This document shows, piece by piece, positions 52,967-60,440 of a stretch of DNA of 64,000 bases; the stretch's first letter is position 1; every line of letters starts with the position of its first letter. The translations under genes were made by a program, and so were the position numbers. The notes below the pieces were generated by a model. That model did not search any database and was not told where the DNA came from. It saw only the letters and a list, made by a program, of their open reading frames with translations. This stretch comes from Nannocystis bainbridge (GTDB lineage: Bacteria > Myxococcota_A > Polyangia > Nannocystales > Nannocystaceae): NCBI RefSeq assembly GCF_028368995.1, contig NZ_JAQNDL010000002.1, positions 1,547,724 through 1,611,723 on the forward strand, read 5' to 3'.

Positions 52967-53707
52967 TCAGAACCCGATCTTGCGCATCACGAAGCGCGGC
53001 AGCCAGCGGATCACCAGCATCACCCAGCGCCAGATCGACGGCGTGTACACCACCGGCAGCCCGCCGTCGATCGCCCGCAGCACCTGCTGGGCCACCGCCT
53101 CCGGCTCACCCGCGAACGGCGGCGGCTTCAGGCCCGCGGTCATCCCCGTCTTCACGAACCCGGGCTTGACCGTCACCGTCTTCAGCCCTTGCGCGCGGAA
53201 CTTGTGGTCGAGCCCCTCGAGGTAGCGCGACAGCCCGGCCTTGGCCGCCCCGTACAGCACCACAGGCTTGCGCCCGCGCTCGCCGGCCACCGACGAGAAC
53301 ACGCACAGCGTCCCGCCCCCGCGCGCCAGCAGCCGCTTGCGCGCGTGCTCGCAGAACACCACCGTGCCGGTGAAGTCGACCGCCAGCACCTGCTCCGCCA
53401 GCGCCGCGTCGGCCTCCATCGCCTCCTGCGTGGCGAACAGCCCGGCCGTCACCACCACCGTGTCGAACCCGCCGAGCGCCGCCTCGGCAGCGTCGAGCGC
53501 CGCCGCGAACGTCGACGACACCGCAAGGTCGCACGCGTGCGTCCCGACGACTGCGTGCTGCGGGTGTCGGGCCGCCAGGTCGGCCGCGCTGCGCTGCAGC
53601 TCCTCGGCCTCGCGCCCGAGCAAGAACAGCTGATCGCCGCGCTCGCTCATCCGTCGCGCCAGCGCGCGGCCCATCCCCTTGGTGGCTCCGAGGAACACCA
53701 CTCGCAT
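52967..53707 (-). CDS. Short-chain dehydrogenase, DprE2-like
   Basis: 246 aa classical SDR: FLGATKGMGRALA (NADP site), DTVVVTAGL, FSSVAGERG (catalytic Ser) and YGAAKAG (Tyr-x3-Lys). The C-terminal hydrophobic end (YTPSIWRWVMLVIRWLPRFV) anchors it at the membrane, as in decaprenylphosphoryl-keto-ribose reductase DprE2. Placed directly behind the DprE1-like oxidase on the same strand, the pairing used to epimerise polyprenyl-phosphoryl ribose to arabinose by oxidation and reduction. Whether arabinose or another sugar is made here is not shown. Confidence 0.78.
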   Translation of the reverse strand: MRVVFLGATKGMGRALARRMSERGDQLFLLGREAEELQRSAADLAARHPQHAVVGTHACDLAVSSTFAAALDAAEAALGGFDTVVVTAGLFATQEAMEADAALAEQVLAVDFTGTVVFCEHARKRLLARGGGTLCVFSSVAGERGRKPVVLYGAAKAGLSRYLEGLDHKFRAQGLKTVTVKPGFVKTGMTAGLKPPPFAGEPEAVAQQVLRAIDGGLPVVYTPSIWRWVMLVIRWLPRFVMRKIGF

Positions 53708-53754
53708 GCCCCGCGAGGCTCGCAGGTGCCGCGCACCGGCGCAAGGGCTCGCGC

Positions 53755-55092
53755 TCAGGGCGGGTCGCCGAACATCCGCACCGACTGGGCCGAGCGGACC
53801 ACCCGCTGCGGGTCGATGCGATCACGCACCGCCAGGAACTGCGGCAGCCGCGGGTCCATCGCCGCGTAGTGGTCCGGCCGGGTGAACGCGTCCTTCGACA
53901 GGTAGATGCGCCCGCCCTCGGCGATCACCAGCTCGTTGAGCGCGTCGATCAACCTCTGCGTGTCGTCGCGGACCGCGAAGTCGACCGCGATCGAGATCCC
54001 CGGGCGGAGGAAGCTGAGCATCCCCTGCCCCTCCGCCGCCGCGTCCTTGATCACGCACAGGAACGACGCCCCGCCGCGGCGCGTCAGCAGATCGAGGAAG
54101 CGACGGGCCGCGCCGTGACCGGCCTCCTCCGGCAGCACGCACTGGTACTGCGTGAACCCGCGACGGCCGTAGATGCGGTTCCACTGCAGGATCGCGTCGA
54201 GCGGGTAGAAGAAGCTGTCGGGGTGGCACAGCTTCTTCTTCACCCGCGGCACGTGGCGCCAGTACCACATCGTGTTGAACGCCTGCGTCGTCAGCTTCCA
54301 GCGCAGCACCCACTCGGGGAACATGACCGGCAGCGTCAGCCGGCGCGTGACCGGCAGCGATCGCCCGCCCGTCTCCTCCGGCGTGGCCCAGCGCCCGCGG
54401 TCGAGCAGCCCGCGGCCCATGTGCTTGCCGCGCGACAGGCAGTCGATCCACCCGACGGTGAACGGCCACGACTTGCCCGCCTCCTTGAGGCCGGCGATGA
54501 ACTGATCGATGTCGTCGACCCGCTCGGACTCGCTCCAGATCCACGGCGACGGGATCGCCTGCGTCTGGCACTCGACCTCGAGGATGTGTCCCGTGAGGCC
54601 CATCCCGCCGACGGTGGCCCAGAACAGCTCGGGGTCGCGCTCCGGTGAACATTCGACCAGGTCGCCCGAAGGCAAGCGCATGCGCAGCGAGCGGACGTGA
54701 CGCGATCCGAAGCAGCCGTGGCTGTGATGGCCCTTGCCGTGGACATCGGACGCCACCATGCCGCCGAGAGTCACGAACTGCGTGCCCGGCGTCGAGCCGA
54801 TGAACCACCCGCGGCGCAGGAACAAGCGGTTGAATTCCCACAGCGAGAAGCCCGCCTCCGCGCGCAGCAGCCCCGTCTGGCCGTCCCAGTGGAGGATGCG
54901 ATCGGCCAGGCGCGTGCCCACGACCTCGCGGTGCGACGGCGGCGGCAGCGAAGAATCGCCGTAGGAGCGGCCGAGCCCGCGGCTGAGCACTGCCGCACGC
55001 GTCGCGCGCTCGAGATCCTCGCTCAACAATTCGCGCCCGGGCACTGCGAGGTTGCCCCATCCCGCCACTGTCGGCTCGCCGCGGTCGCTCAC
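53755..55092 (-). CDS. FAD-binding oxidase, DprE1-like
   Basis: 445 aa. Family features: RGLGRSYGDSS, GSTPGTQFVTLGGMVASDVH, GKGHHSHGCFG, ATVGGMGLTGHI (FAD-binding PCMH fold) and a C-terminal ISIAVDFAVRDDTQRLID then IYLSKDAFT. DprE1 oxidises the C2 hydroxyl of polyprenyl-phosphoryl ribose. At the place where mycobacterial DprE1 has Cys387 (NICVDF) this protein has Ala (SIAVDF). The next gene on the same strand is the DprE2-like reductase. Likely supplies an activated pentose for a cell-surface glycan. Confidence 0.8.
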   Translation of the reverse strand: MSDRGEPTVAGWGNLAVPGRELLSEDLERATRAAVLSRGLGRSYGDSSLPPPSHREVVGTRLADRILHWDGQTGLLRAEAGFSLWEFNRLFLRRGWFIGSTPGTQFVTLGGMVASDVHGKGHHSHGCFGSRHVRSLRMRLPSGDLVECSPERDPELFWATVGGMGLTGHILEVECQTQAIPSPWIWSESERVDDIDQFIAGLKEAGKSWPFTVGWIDCLSRGKHMGRGLLDRGRWATPEETGGRSLPVTRRLTLPVMFPEWVLRWKLTTQAFNTMWYWRHVPRVKKKLCHPDSFFYPLDAILQWNRIYGRRGFTQYQCVLPEEAGHGAARRFLDLLTRRGGASFLCVIKDAAAEGQGMLSFLRPGISIAVDFAVRDDTQRLIDALNELVIAEGGRIYLSKDAFTRPDHYAAMDPRLPQFLAVRDRIDPQRVVRSAQSVRMFGDPP

Positions 55093-55139
55093 GCGTCTGC
55101 AGTGTAGAGCAGCGTTCGCCCGTCCGCTATGCTCGCGCC

Positions 55140-55751
55140 GTGCCCGCGGACAGCAGCGCCAAGATCACGATCGTAAGCGGCTCCAGCCGGCTCGAGAGCC
55201 GCGTTCACGCCGTGGTCGGCATCGCCGCCGACACCGCCCGAGCCGCCGGCGCCGAGGTCGAGGTCGTCTCGCTCCACGACCTCGGCCTCCCCGTGATGGT
55301 CTATGGCGACCGCAGCCAGGACGATCTGCCCGGCGTGCAGACGATCCGCCGCCACGCCGCCTGGGCCGACGGCTTCGTCATCTGCACGCCCGAGTACCAC
55401 GGCAACATGTCGGGCTGCCTCAAGAACTGGTTCGACTTCCTCTACGAAGAGCTCGCCGGCAAGTTCGCCGGCGTGCTCGCCGTCACCGGCGGCGGCGGCG
55501 GCGACATGTCGATCACCGCGGTGAAGACCAGCTTCGCCTGGTGTCACGGCTTCACCCTGCCGTACCACGTGGCCGCGCGATCCGTCGATTTCGACGTCGA
55601 GGGCAACCTCTGCAACAACCTCGTCGCCGACCGGATCCGCCGCGTCGCCTACGACGTCGTCCGCTACGCCCCGGTCGTGCGCGGCACCTTCGAAGCGGCC
55701 CGTCGCCTCGGCCCCGGCGTCGAGGCGGGCGTCGCCGGCGCCCACACGTAG
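55140..55751 (+). CDS. NADPH-dependent FMN reductase family protein
   Basis: 203 aa, GTG start. Flavodoxin-like fold with the FMN phosphate loop near the start (IVSGSSRLESRVH), the family-typical 'CTPEYHGNMSGCLKNWFDFL' and VTGGGGGDMS. These enzymes reduce FMN, quinones or other acceptors with NAD(P)H in the cytoplasm. Divergent from the DprE1-like gene and upstream of the hxs-like operon, without overlap. Confidence 0.85.
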   Translation: MPADSSAKITIVSGSSRLESRVHAVVGIAADTARAAGAEVEVVSLHDLGLPVMVYGDRSQDDLPGVQTIRRHAAWADGFVICTPEYHGNMSGCLKNWFDFLYEELAGKFAGVLAVTGGGGGDMSITAVKTSFAWCHGFTLPYHVAARSVDFDVEGNLCNNLVADRIRRVAYDVVRYAPVVRGTFEAARRLGPGVEAGVAGAHT

Positions 55752-55886
55752 CCGCGACGCGCCTCGCCTCGCGCCACGCCTCGCCGGAGCCTCGCGCGGA
55801 GGTCGCCATCGGCCCCGCTCGCGCGTGCTGCAACTCTCGCGGCCGCGATCGTGAGCGCGCGGGCGCGTGATATCGTGCCCGGCGTC

Positions 55887-56366
55887 ATGACCACGTCCAT
55901 CGAAGGCGCCCCTGCCGGGCTCGTCGTCGCCGACGAGCAGGCCGCCGCCGTCCACTTTCTCGTCGACGAGGAGCTCTACCCGCTCCCCGCGATCTACGGC
56001 GCCGCCTACGTCTTCATCGACCGCTGTTATGTCTTTTTGGACAGGCCCGAGCCCGCGCGCGTGCGCGTGGTCCTGACCGCCAAGACGGGCGCGGCCGCCC
56101 CCGAGGCCCTGCGCGCGCTGATCGGCGAGTTCGCCAACGAGCTGCTCTCGTGCGCCTTCCGCCACCAGATCGCCCAGGACAACCGCGTCCTCATCGAGAC
56201 CGCCACCATGCAGGCGCTGGCCGGCGCCATGGGCCAGCCCAGCCTCGACGACCTGGCCAAGTTCGACTTCAGCGACCAGGGCTTCGACGACCCGCTCGGG
56301 ATCGCCATGTCGTGGGAAGAGAAGCACGGCCGCAAGGCGCCCAAGACCGGCGAGGGCGCGCCGTGA
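55887..56366 (+). CDS. hxsD: HxsD-like protein with C-terminal extension
   Basis: 159 aa from the ATG of MTTSIEG. The core (residues 20-120) has the HxsD pattern: VDEELYPLPAIYGAAYVFID, RCYVFLDRPEPARVRVVL and IGEFANELLSC. HxsD is a small protein of the His-Xaa-Ser peptide-maturation system, defined by co-occurrence with the radical SAM enzymes HxsB and HxsC. Here an extra tail of about 40 aa follows (FDFSDQGFDDPLGIAMSWEE). Its stop overlaps the next start (GTGA), and the third gene is HxsB, so the three are an operon. Confidence 0.72.
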   Translation: MTTSIEGAPAGLVVADEQAAAVHFLVDEELYPLPAIYGAAYVFIDRCYVFLDRPEPARVRVVLTAKTGAAAPEALRALIGEFANELLSCAFRHQIAQDNRVLIETATMQALAGAMGQPSLDDLAKFDFSDQGFDDPLGIAMSWEEKHGRKAPKTGEGAP

Positions 56367-56590
56367 CCGACGTGCACGAGCTCCGCTTCTCCCGTCAGCT
56401 CTACAGCGGCGAGGCCGTCGACCAGGCCGTCAAGGCGTTCGCCCGCTTCGCCGTCTTCGAGCTCGAGCAGACCGACGACGCCTGGGTCGTGCGCATGACC
56501 CCGAGCGACCCGAACCTGGCCCGTCGCCTGCGCGGCGAGCTCGGCAACCACGCTCTCGGCCTCACCGTCCAGCGCGGAGGCGCCAAGTGA
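56363..56590 (+). CDS. HxsD-like small protein, second copy
   Basis: 75 aa, GTG start overlapping the previous stop. Pattern LRFSRQLYSGEAVDQAVKAF, FELEQTDDAWVVRM and LGNHALGLTV fits the short HxsD-like family that accompanies radical SAM maturases. Its own stop overlaps the GTG of hxsB. A tandem pair of diverged HxsD-type proteins suggests a heteromeric partner for the radical enzyme, by inference. Confidence 0.65.
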   Translation: MTDVHELRFSRQLYSGEAVDQAVKAFARFAVFELEQTDDAWVVRMTPSDPNLARRLRGELGNHALGLTVQRGGAK

Positions 56591-58095
56591 ACCTGTCCCT
56601 TCAGCCAGCCCCCGCGCTCGTGCAGCTGCGCCCGCGCGCCGGCACCCAGGCCTACTTCCGCTGGCGCGCCGTCGGCGACCGGGTCCTCGTCACCAACCTC
56701 GAGGGCAACTGGCTGCTGCTGAGCCAGCCCGAGTTCGCCGCCTTCCTCGAGGGACATGTCCCCGAGGACAGCGACCTCCACGCCCGCCTCAAGGCCGGCA
56801 ACTTCCTGCGCGCCCACTACGACGTGCGCGCCGCCGCCGAGCGGATCCGGGCCCGCAAGAGCTTCCTCGCCGGCGGCCCCAACCTGCACATCCTCGTCGT
56901 CACCCTCCGCTGCAACGAGACCTGCGTCTACTGCCACGCCTCGCGCGCCAACATGGATCAGGTCCACACGGACATGACCCGCGAGACCGCCGAGCGCGCG
57001 ATCGACCTGGTGTTCCGCAGCCCGAGCCCGTTCGTCACCATCGAGTTCCAGGGCGGCGAGCCGCTCGTCAACTTCGACGTCGTCAAGCACGCCATCGAGT
57101 ACGCCGTCGACCAGAACCGCGTCCACGGCAAGCGCCTGCAGTTCACGATGGTCTCGAACTTCGCCCTGCTCGACGACGCCAAGCTCGAGTACCTGATCGA
57201 GCACCGCGTCCAGCTGTGCACCAGCATCGACGGGCCCGAGAAGCTGCACAACGCCCAGCGCAAGCTGCCGACCCAGGACGCCCACCAGCGGGCGATCCGC
57301 TGGATCACCCGCATCAACCAGGCTTACGAGGCCGCCGGCCTCGACCCGACCCTCTACCACGTCGAGGCCCTGCTCACGACCACGCGCGAGACCCTGCCGC
57401 TGTGGAAGGAGGTCGTCGACACCTACGTCGGCCTCGGCTGCAAGGCGCTGTTCCTGCGCGCCATCGACCCGTTCGGCTTCGCCGACCGCACCCGCAAGCG
57501 GCTCGAGTACCCGCGCCACGACTACATGCAGTACTACCGCCGCGCGGTCGACTACATGATCGAGCTCAACAAGCAGGGCGTGCAGATCCTCGAGCGCTAC
57601 GCCAGCATCTTCCTGACCAAGATCCTGCGCGGCGAGGACCCCAATTTCCTCGACCTGCGCAGCCCCTCGGGCGCCGGCATCGGCGCGCTGGCCTACAACT
57701 ACGACGGCCAGGTGTTCACCTGCGACGAGGGCCGCATGCTGCACGAGATGGGCGACGACACGTTCCACCTCGGCGACGTGCGCACCAGCAGCTTCCGCGA
57801 CCTGGTCGGCCACGAGACGGTGCGGGCGATGACCATCGCCTCCAACCTCGACGGCCAGCCCGACTGCGTCCACTGCACCTACCAGCCCTACTGCGGCACC
57901 ATCCCCAGCTTCAACCACAAGAGCCAGGGCTCGATCTTCGGCCGCATGCGCGAGAGCAACGTCTGCGCGGTCCACAAGGGCATCCAGGACTACCTGTTCG
58001 AGAAGCTGGCCGAGGCCGACCCCGAGACCCTGGCGATCTTCGACCGCTGGACCACCGTCCGCAGCCGCGACCACTTCGTCCAGCCGGCCCCGTGA
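56587..58095 (+). CDS. hxsB: His-Xaa-Ser system radical SAM maturase HxsB
   Basis: 502 aa. N-terminal segment YFRWRAVGDRVLVTNLEGNW, radical SAM CNETCVYC (Cys 109, 113, 116), FVTIEFQGGEPLVNF, LCTSIDGPEKLHN, the HxsB-like LRSPSGAGIGALAYNYDGQV followed by FTCDEGRMLHEMGDD, and a C-terminal Cys set (CVHCTYQPYCG) for auxiliary clusters. HxsB is predicted to modify a precursor peptide HxsA that carries His-x-Ser repeats. No HxsA-like peptide or HxsC gene is seen nearby. A repeat hairpin lies in frame as EGHVPEDSD near residue 56. Confidence 0.85.
   Translation: MNLSLQPAPALVQLRPRAGTQAYFRWRAVGDRVLVTNLEGNWLLLSQPEFAAFLEGHVPEDSDLHARLKAGNFLRAHYDVRAAAERIRARKSFLAGGPNLHILVVTLRCNETCVYCHASRANMDQVHTDMTRETAERAIDLVFRSPSPFVTIEFQGGEPLVNFDVVKHAIEYAVDQNRVHGKRLQFTMVSNFALLDDAKLEYLIEHRVQLCTSIDGPEKLHNAQRKLPTQDAHQRAIRWITRINQAYEAAGLDPTLYHVEALLTTTRETLPLWKEVVDTYVGLGCKALFLRAIDPFGFADRTRKRLEYPRHDYMQYYRRAVDYMIELNKQGVQILERYASIFLTKILRGEDPNFLDLRSPSGAGIGALAYNYDGQVFTCDEGRMLHEMGDDTFHLGDVRTSSFRDLVGHETVRAMTIASNLDGQPDCVHCTYQPYCGTIPSFNHKSQGSIFGRMRESNVCAVHKGIQDYLFEKLAEADPETLAIFDRWTTVRSRDHFVQPAP
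56754..56772 (+). repeat. CATGTCC-type hairpin inside hxsB
   Basis: CATGTCC-CCGA-GGACAGC, cores at 56755 and 56769, read as GHVPEDS. Confidence 0.6.
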
Positions 58096-58098
58096 CGC

Positions 58099-58160
58099 CC
58101 TGCGCGTTCGGACATGTCCCCGGGGGCATGCCCGAATGAACATGGTCGATCGCACATGTC
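58099..58160. repeat. 14-bp phased CATG array, about five units, at convergent gene ends
   Basis: Cores at 58099 (CCTG), 58113, 58127, 58141 and 58155. CATGTCC-CCGG-GGGCATG hairpin. Lies between hxsB and the opposing 111-aa gene. Confidence 0.85.
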
Positions 58161-58186
58161 GTCTGAGCCAGACGACGCCTCGACCG

Positions 58187-58522
58187 TCAGCCCTTCTCCG
58201 CCAGGTAGCGGAGCCAAAAGTCGACGTCGACGATGTTGTCCTCCGCGGTGATCTGCTCCGCGGTGCGCCGCCCGAGCCGCACGTTCAGCGCGTAGGCGGC
58301 GAGGTCGGCGGCGATGTGCCCGCGTCGCAGGCACTCGAGCAGATCGTCGATGCCGACCTCTTCCTGGCTCGCGTGCACGATCGTGTTGGCCGCGGCGATA
58401 TGGTCCAGCGGCGGCCGCTGGGGGTCGCGGATCGCCCGCAACGCTTCTGCCAGCTCCATCCTGTAGTCGCTGTGTTCCCGGCGCCTCGCTCGCCGGCGCG
58501 CACGGCTGTGACGGTGGCTCAT
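58187..58522 (-). CDS. Hypothetical protein, 111 aa
   Basis: Helical, acidic protein (MELAEALRAIRDPQRPPLDH, then ASQEEVGIDDLLECLRRGH) with a very Arg-rich first 20 residues that are absent if the second ATG (residue 22) is used. No family recognised, and no HxS repeats. Lies next to the hxs-like operon but on the other strand. Confidence 0.55.
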   Translation of the reverse strand: MSHRHSRARRRARRREHSDYRMELAEALRAIRDPQRPPLDHIAAANTIVHASQEEVGIDDLLECLRRGHIAADLAAYALNVRLGRRTAEQITAEDNIVDVDFWLRYLAEKG

Positions 58523-58529
58523 GCCGCCC

Positions 58530-59309
58530 TCAGCGCCCGCGCGCCAGCGGCCGCACTGCCAGCGTCAGCGCCAGGCCGACCAGCAGCGCCGCTGCCATGA
58601 TCTGCAGCGTCGACGCGTAGAGCTCGACCCGCGCGCCGCCCGGCGGCAGCGCCTGCAGCCGCGCCTCGCGGATCGACGTGATGAGGATCGGCCCCGCCAC
58701 CCCCGCCGCGCTCCAGGCGGTCAGGATCACCCCGTGCACCGCGCCGACGTTGCGGGCCCCGAACATGTCGGCCAAAAACGCCGGGATCGTCGCAAACCCG
58801 CCGCCGTACATCGTGAAGATCACGACCACTGCCAGCTGGAACAGCTGCCACTGCCCGCTCGCCGCCAGCTGCGGGATCGCCAGGAACAGCCCCGCCTGGG
58901 CCGCGAAGAAGATCGAGAACACCGCCCGGCGGCCGATCCGGTCCGACAGCGAGGCCCAGAAGATGCGCCCGAACGCGTTGAAGCCGGCGATCACCGACAC
59001 CATCGCCGCCGCCTGCTCGGGCGTGCGCTGGAACAGGTCCTGCATCATCGGCGACGCCTGGGCCAGGATCGAGATGCCGGCGCTGATGTTGATGAACAGC
59101 ATCCCCCACAGCAGCCAGAACTGGCGCGTGCGGACCGCCATCGGCATCGTCAGCTCCGGCTCGCCGCCGGCCTGGATGGCCTTCGGGACATGTCCATCCG
59201 GACACCAGCCGTCGGGCGGGCGGGCCAGCGAGCGCGCCGCGATCATCATCACCACGAAGTACACCGCCGCCAGGATCCACAGCGTCTCGGCCACCCCGAC
59301 CGCCCGGAT
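58530..59309 (-). pseudogene. C-terminal half of an MFS transporter (OFA-like)
   Basis: Homology to major-facilitator transporters of the oxalate/formate-antiporter-like family begins abruptly at the stop codon of the upstream gene (AVGVAETLWILAAVYFVV) and covers helices 6 to 12, including ASLSDRIGRRAVFS and FGARNVGAVHGVI. A full member has twelve helices and 400 or more residues; the N-terminal half is missing. A usable GTG exists at 59294, so a 254-aa fragment may be made, but transport is unlikely. A repeat hairpin is inserted in the loop after the first helix (WCPDGHVPKA). Confidence 0.75.
59175..59206. repeat. Three-unit CATG array inside the MFS remnant
   Basis: Cores at 59175 (GATG), 59189 and 59203 (CACC), 14 apart; CATGTCC-ATCC-GGACACC hairpin. 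Located in a cytoplasmic loop of the transporter remnant. Confidence 0.65.
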
Positions 59310-60278
59310 TCAGCCGACGACCACCGTCAGCGTCACCGACTCGAGCGTGCCCTTGTCGGCGAACGCCGAGTCGCCGGCGCAGAAGCGCCAGGTGCCCGCG
59401 GACGGCTCGCCGGTGAAGTCGCCGAAGTCTTCGCCGGGCCCGGCGCCGGGGCTCGGCGCGAACTCGCAGACCCCGTCGTCGCGGCACACCGCCTCGTCGA
59501 TGCCGAGCGAGTGGCCCATCAGCTCGGCGTCGGTCCCGTCGTTGTGGAACGTCACCGGCCACACCGGATCGATGTCCGAATTATTGATGCTGTCGGACAT
59601 CCCGTCGTCGGCCTCCTCGGCGCCGCCCGGCAGGCTCATCAGCGTCAGCACCGTGCCCTCCGGGCTCCACAGCTTGAACACCAGGTCGCCGACGTGCGGG
59701 TGGTCGGCCCCGATCTTCATGCGCACGTCGTGCACCACCCCCTCCTTGGCGATCGCCAGGTCGACGCACACCATCGAGCTCTGGTTGCCGTCGTAGAGGT
59801 CACTCGGGATCATCAGGCCCAGGTTCTCCAGCACCACCTCGGTGTCCTCGCCCTGGCTCTCGAATTTACAGCTCGGATCGCAGCCGTCGCCGGGGATCAG
59901 GTTGCCGTCGTCGCACTGCTCGACGTCGTCGCGCACCAGCCCGTCGCCGCAGGCCGCCAGCTCGCACCCGGCCGTGCAGGCGGCGTCGTCGGCGTTGGCG
60001 GCCCCGAGGTCGCACTCCTCTTCGCCCTCGACGATGCCGTTGCCACACATGTCCGAGGGGCCAGGTCCGCTCGAGCTCGTCGTCGCCTCGCTCGTGGTCG
60101 GGATCGCGGGGTCGGTCGTCGTCGTCGGCTCCGTCTCCGCGCCGCTGGTCGTGCTCGTGCTCGTGCTCGCCGAGGTCACGCCGCTCGCCGACATGCCGAC
60201 CGACAGCCCGGTGTCGGCCTGGTCGTCGCCGCAAGCCGAGACCAACAACAGGAACGCGACGATGCTCCGCACGTGCAT
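59310..60278 (-). CDS. Lipoprotein with Cys-rich repeats and P-domain
   Basis: 322 aa from the ATG of MHVRSIVAFL. Lipobox VSAC, Thr/Ser linker, two cysteine-rich repeats (CGNGIVEGEEECDLG, CGDGLVRDDVEQCDDG), then a beta domain similar to the proprotein-convertase P-domain: VRMKIGADHPHVGDLVFKLW, SPEGTVLTLMSLPGG, GTWRFCAGDSAF, GTLESVTLTV. Surface-attached; binding partner unknown. The stop is exactly where the transporter remnant begins, which suggests that this gene or a deletion joined here. Confidence 0.75.
   Translation of the reverse strand: MHVRSIVAFLLLVSACGDDQADTGLSVGMSASGVTSASTSTSTTSGAETEPTTTTDPAIPTTSEATTSSSGPGPSDMCGNGIVEGEEECDLGAANADDAACTAGCELAACGDGLVRDDVEQCDDGNLIPGDGCDPSCKFESQGEDTEVVLENLGLMIPSDLYDGNQSSMVCVDLAIAKEGVVHDVRMKIGADHPHVGDLVFKLWSPEGTVLTLMSLPGGAEEADDGMSDSINNSDIDPVWPVTFHNDGTDAELMGHSLGIDEAVCRDDGVCEFAPSPGAGPGEDFGDFTGEPSAGTWRFCAGDSAFADKGTLESVTLTVVVG
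60048..60065. repeat. Possible degenerate CATGTCC hairpin in lipoprotein gene
   Basis: CATGTCC-GAGG-GGCCAGG, cores at 60048 and 60062, in the linker just before the first CGNG repeat. Weak match. Confidence 0.35.
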
Positions 60279-60440
60279 GCCGCGGCGTATGGCACAGCCC
60301 CGCGCGCGTGCCAAGCGTGGCTGCCCTCGCTCGTGACGAGCCTTACGCCTGGCGACGCCGATGTCGGGCATCAACCTCTCGCGCCCATCGCCACGACGTC
60401 ACCCTGATACCGGACGTGCAGGTCCGCCGGGCTCCAGGTG

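Noticed and set aside
56028-56045. TATGTCTTTTTGGACAGG in the HxsD-like gene as a repeat unit
   Set aside because: It codes the family-conserved RCYVFLDRPEP core, so the match is likely chance.
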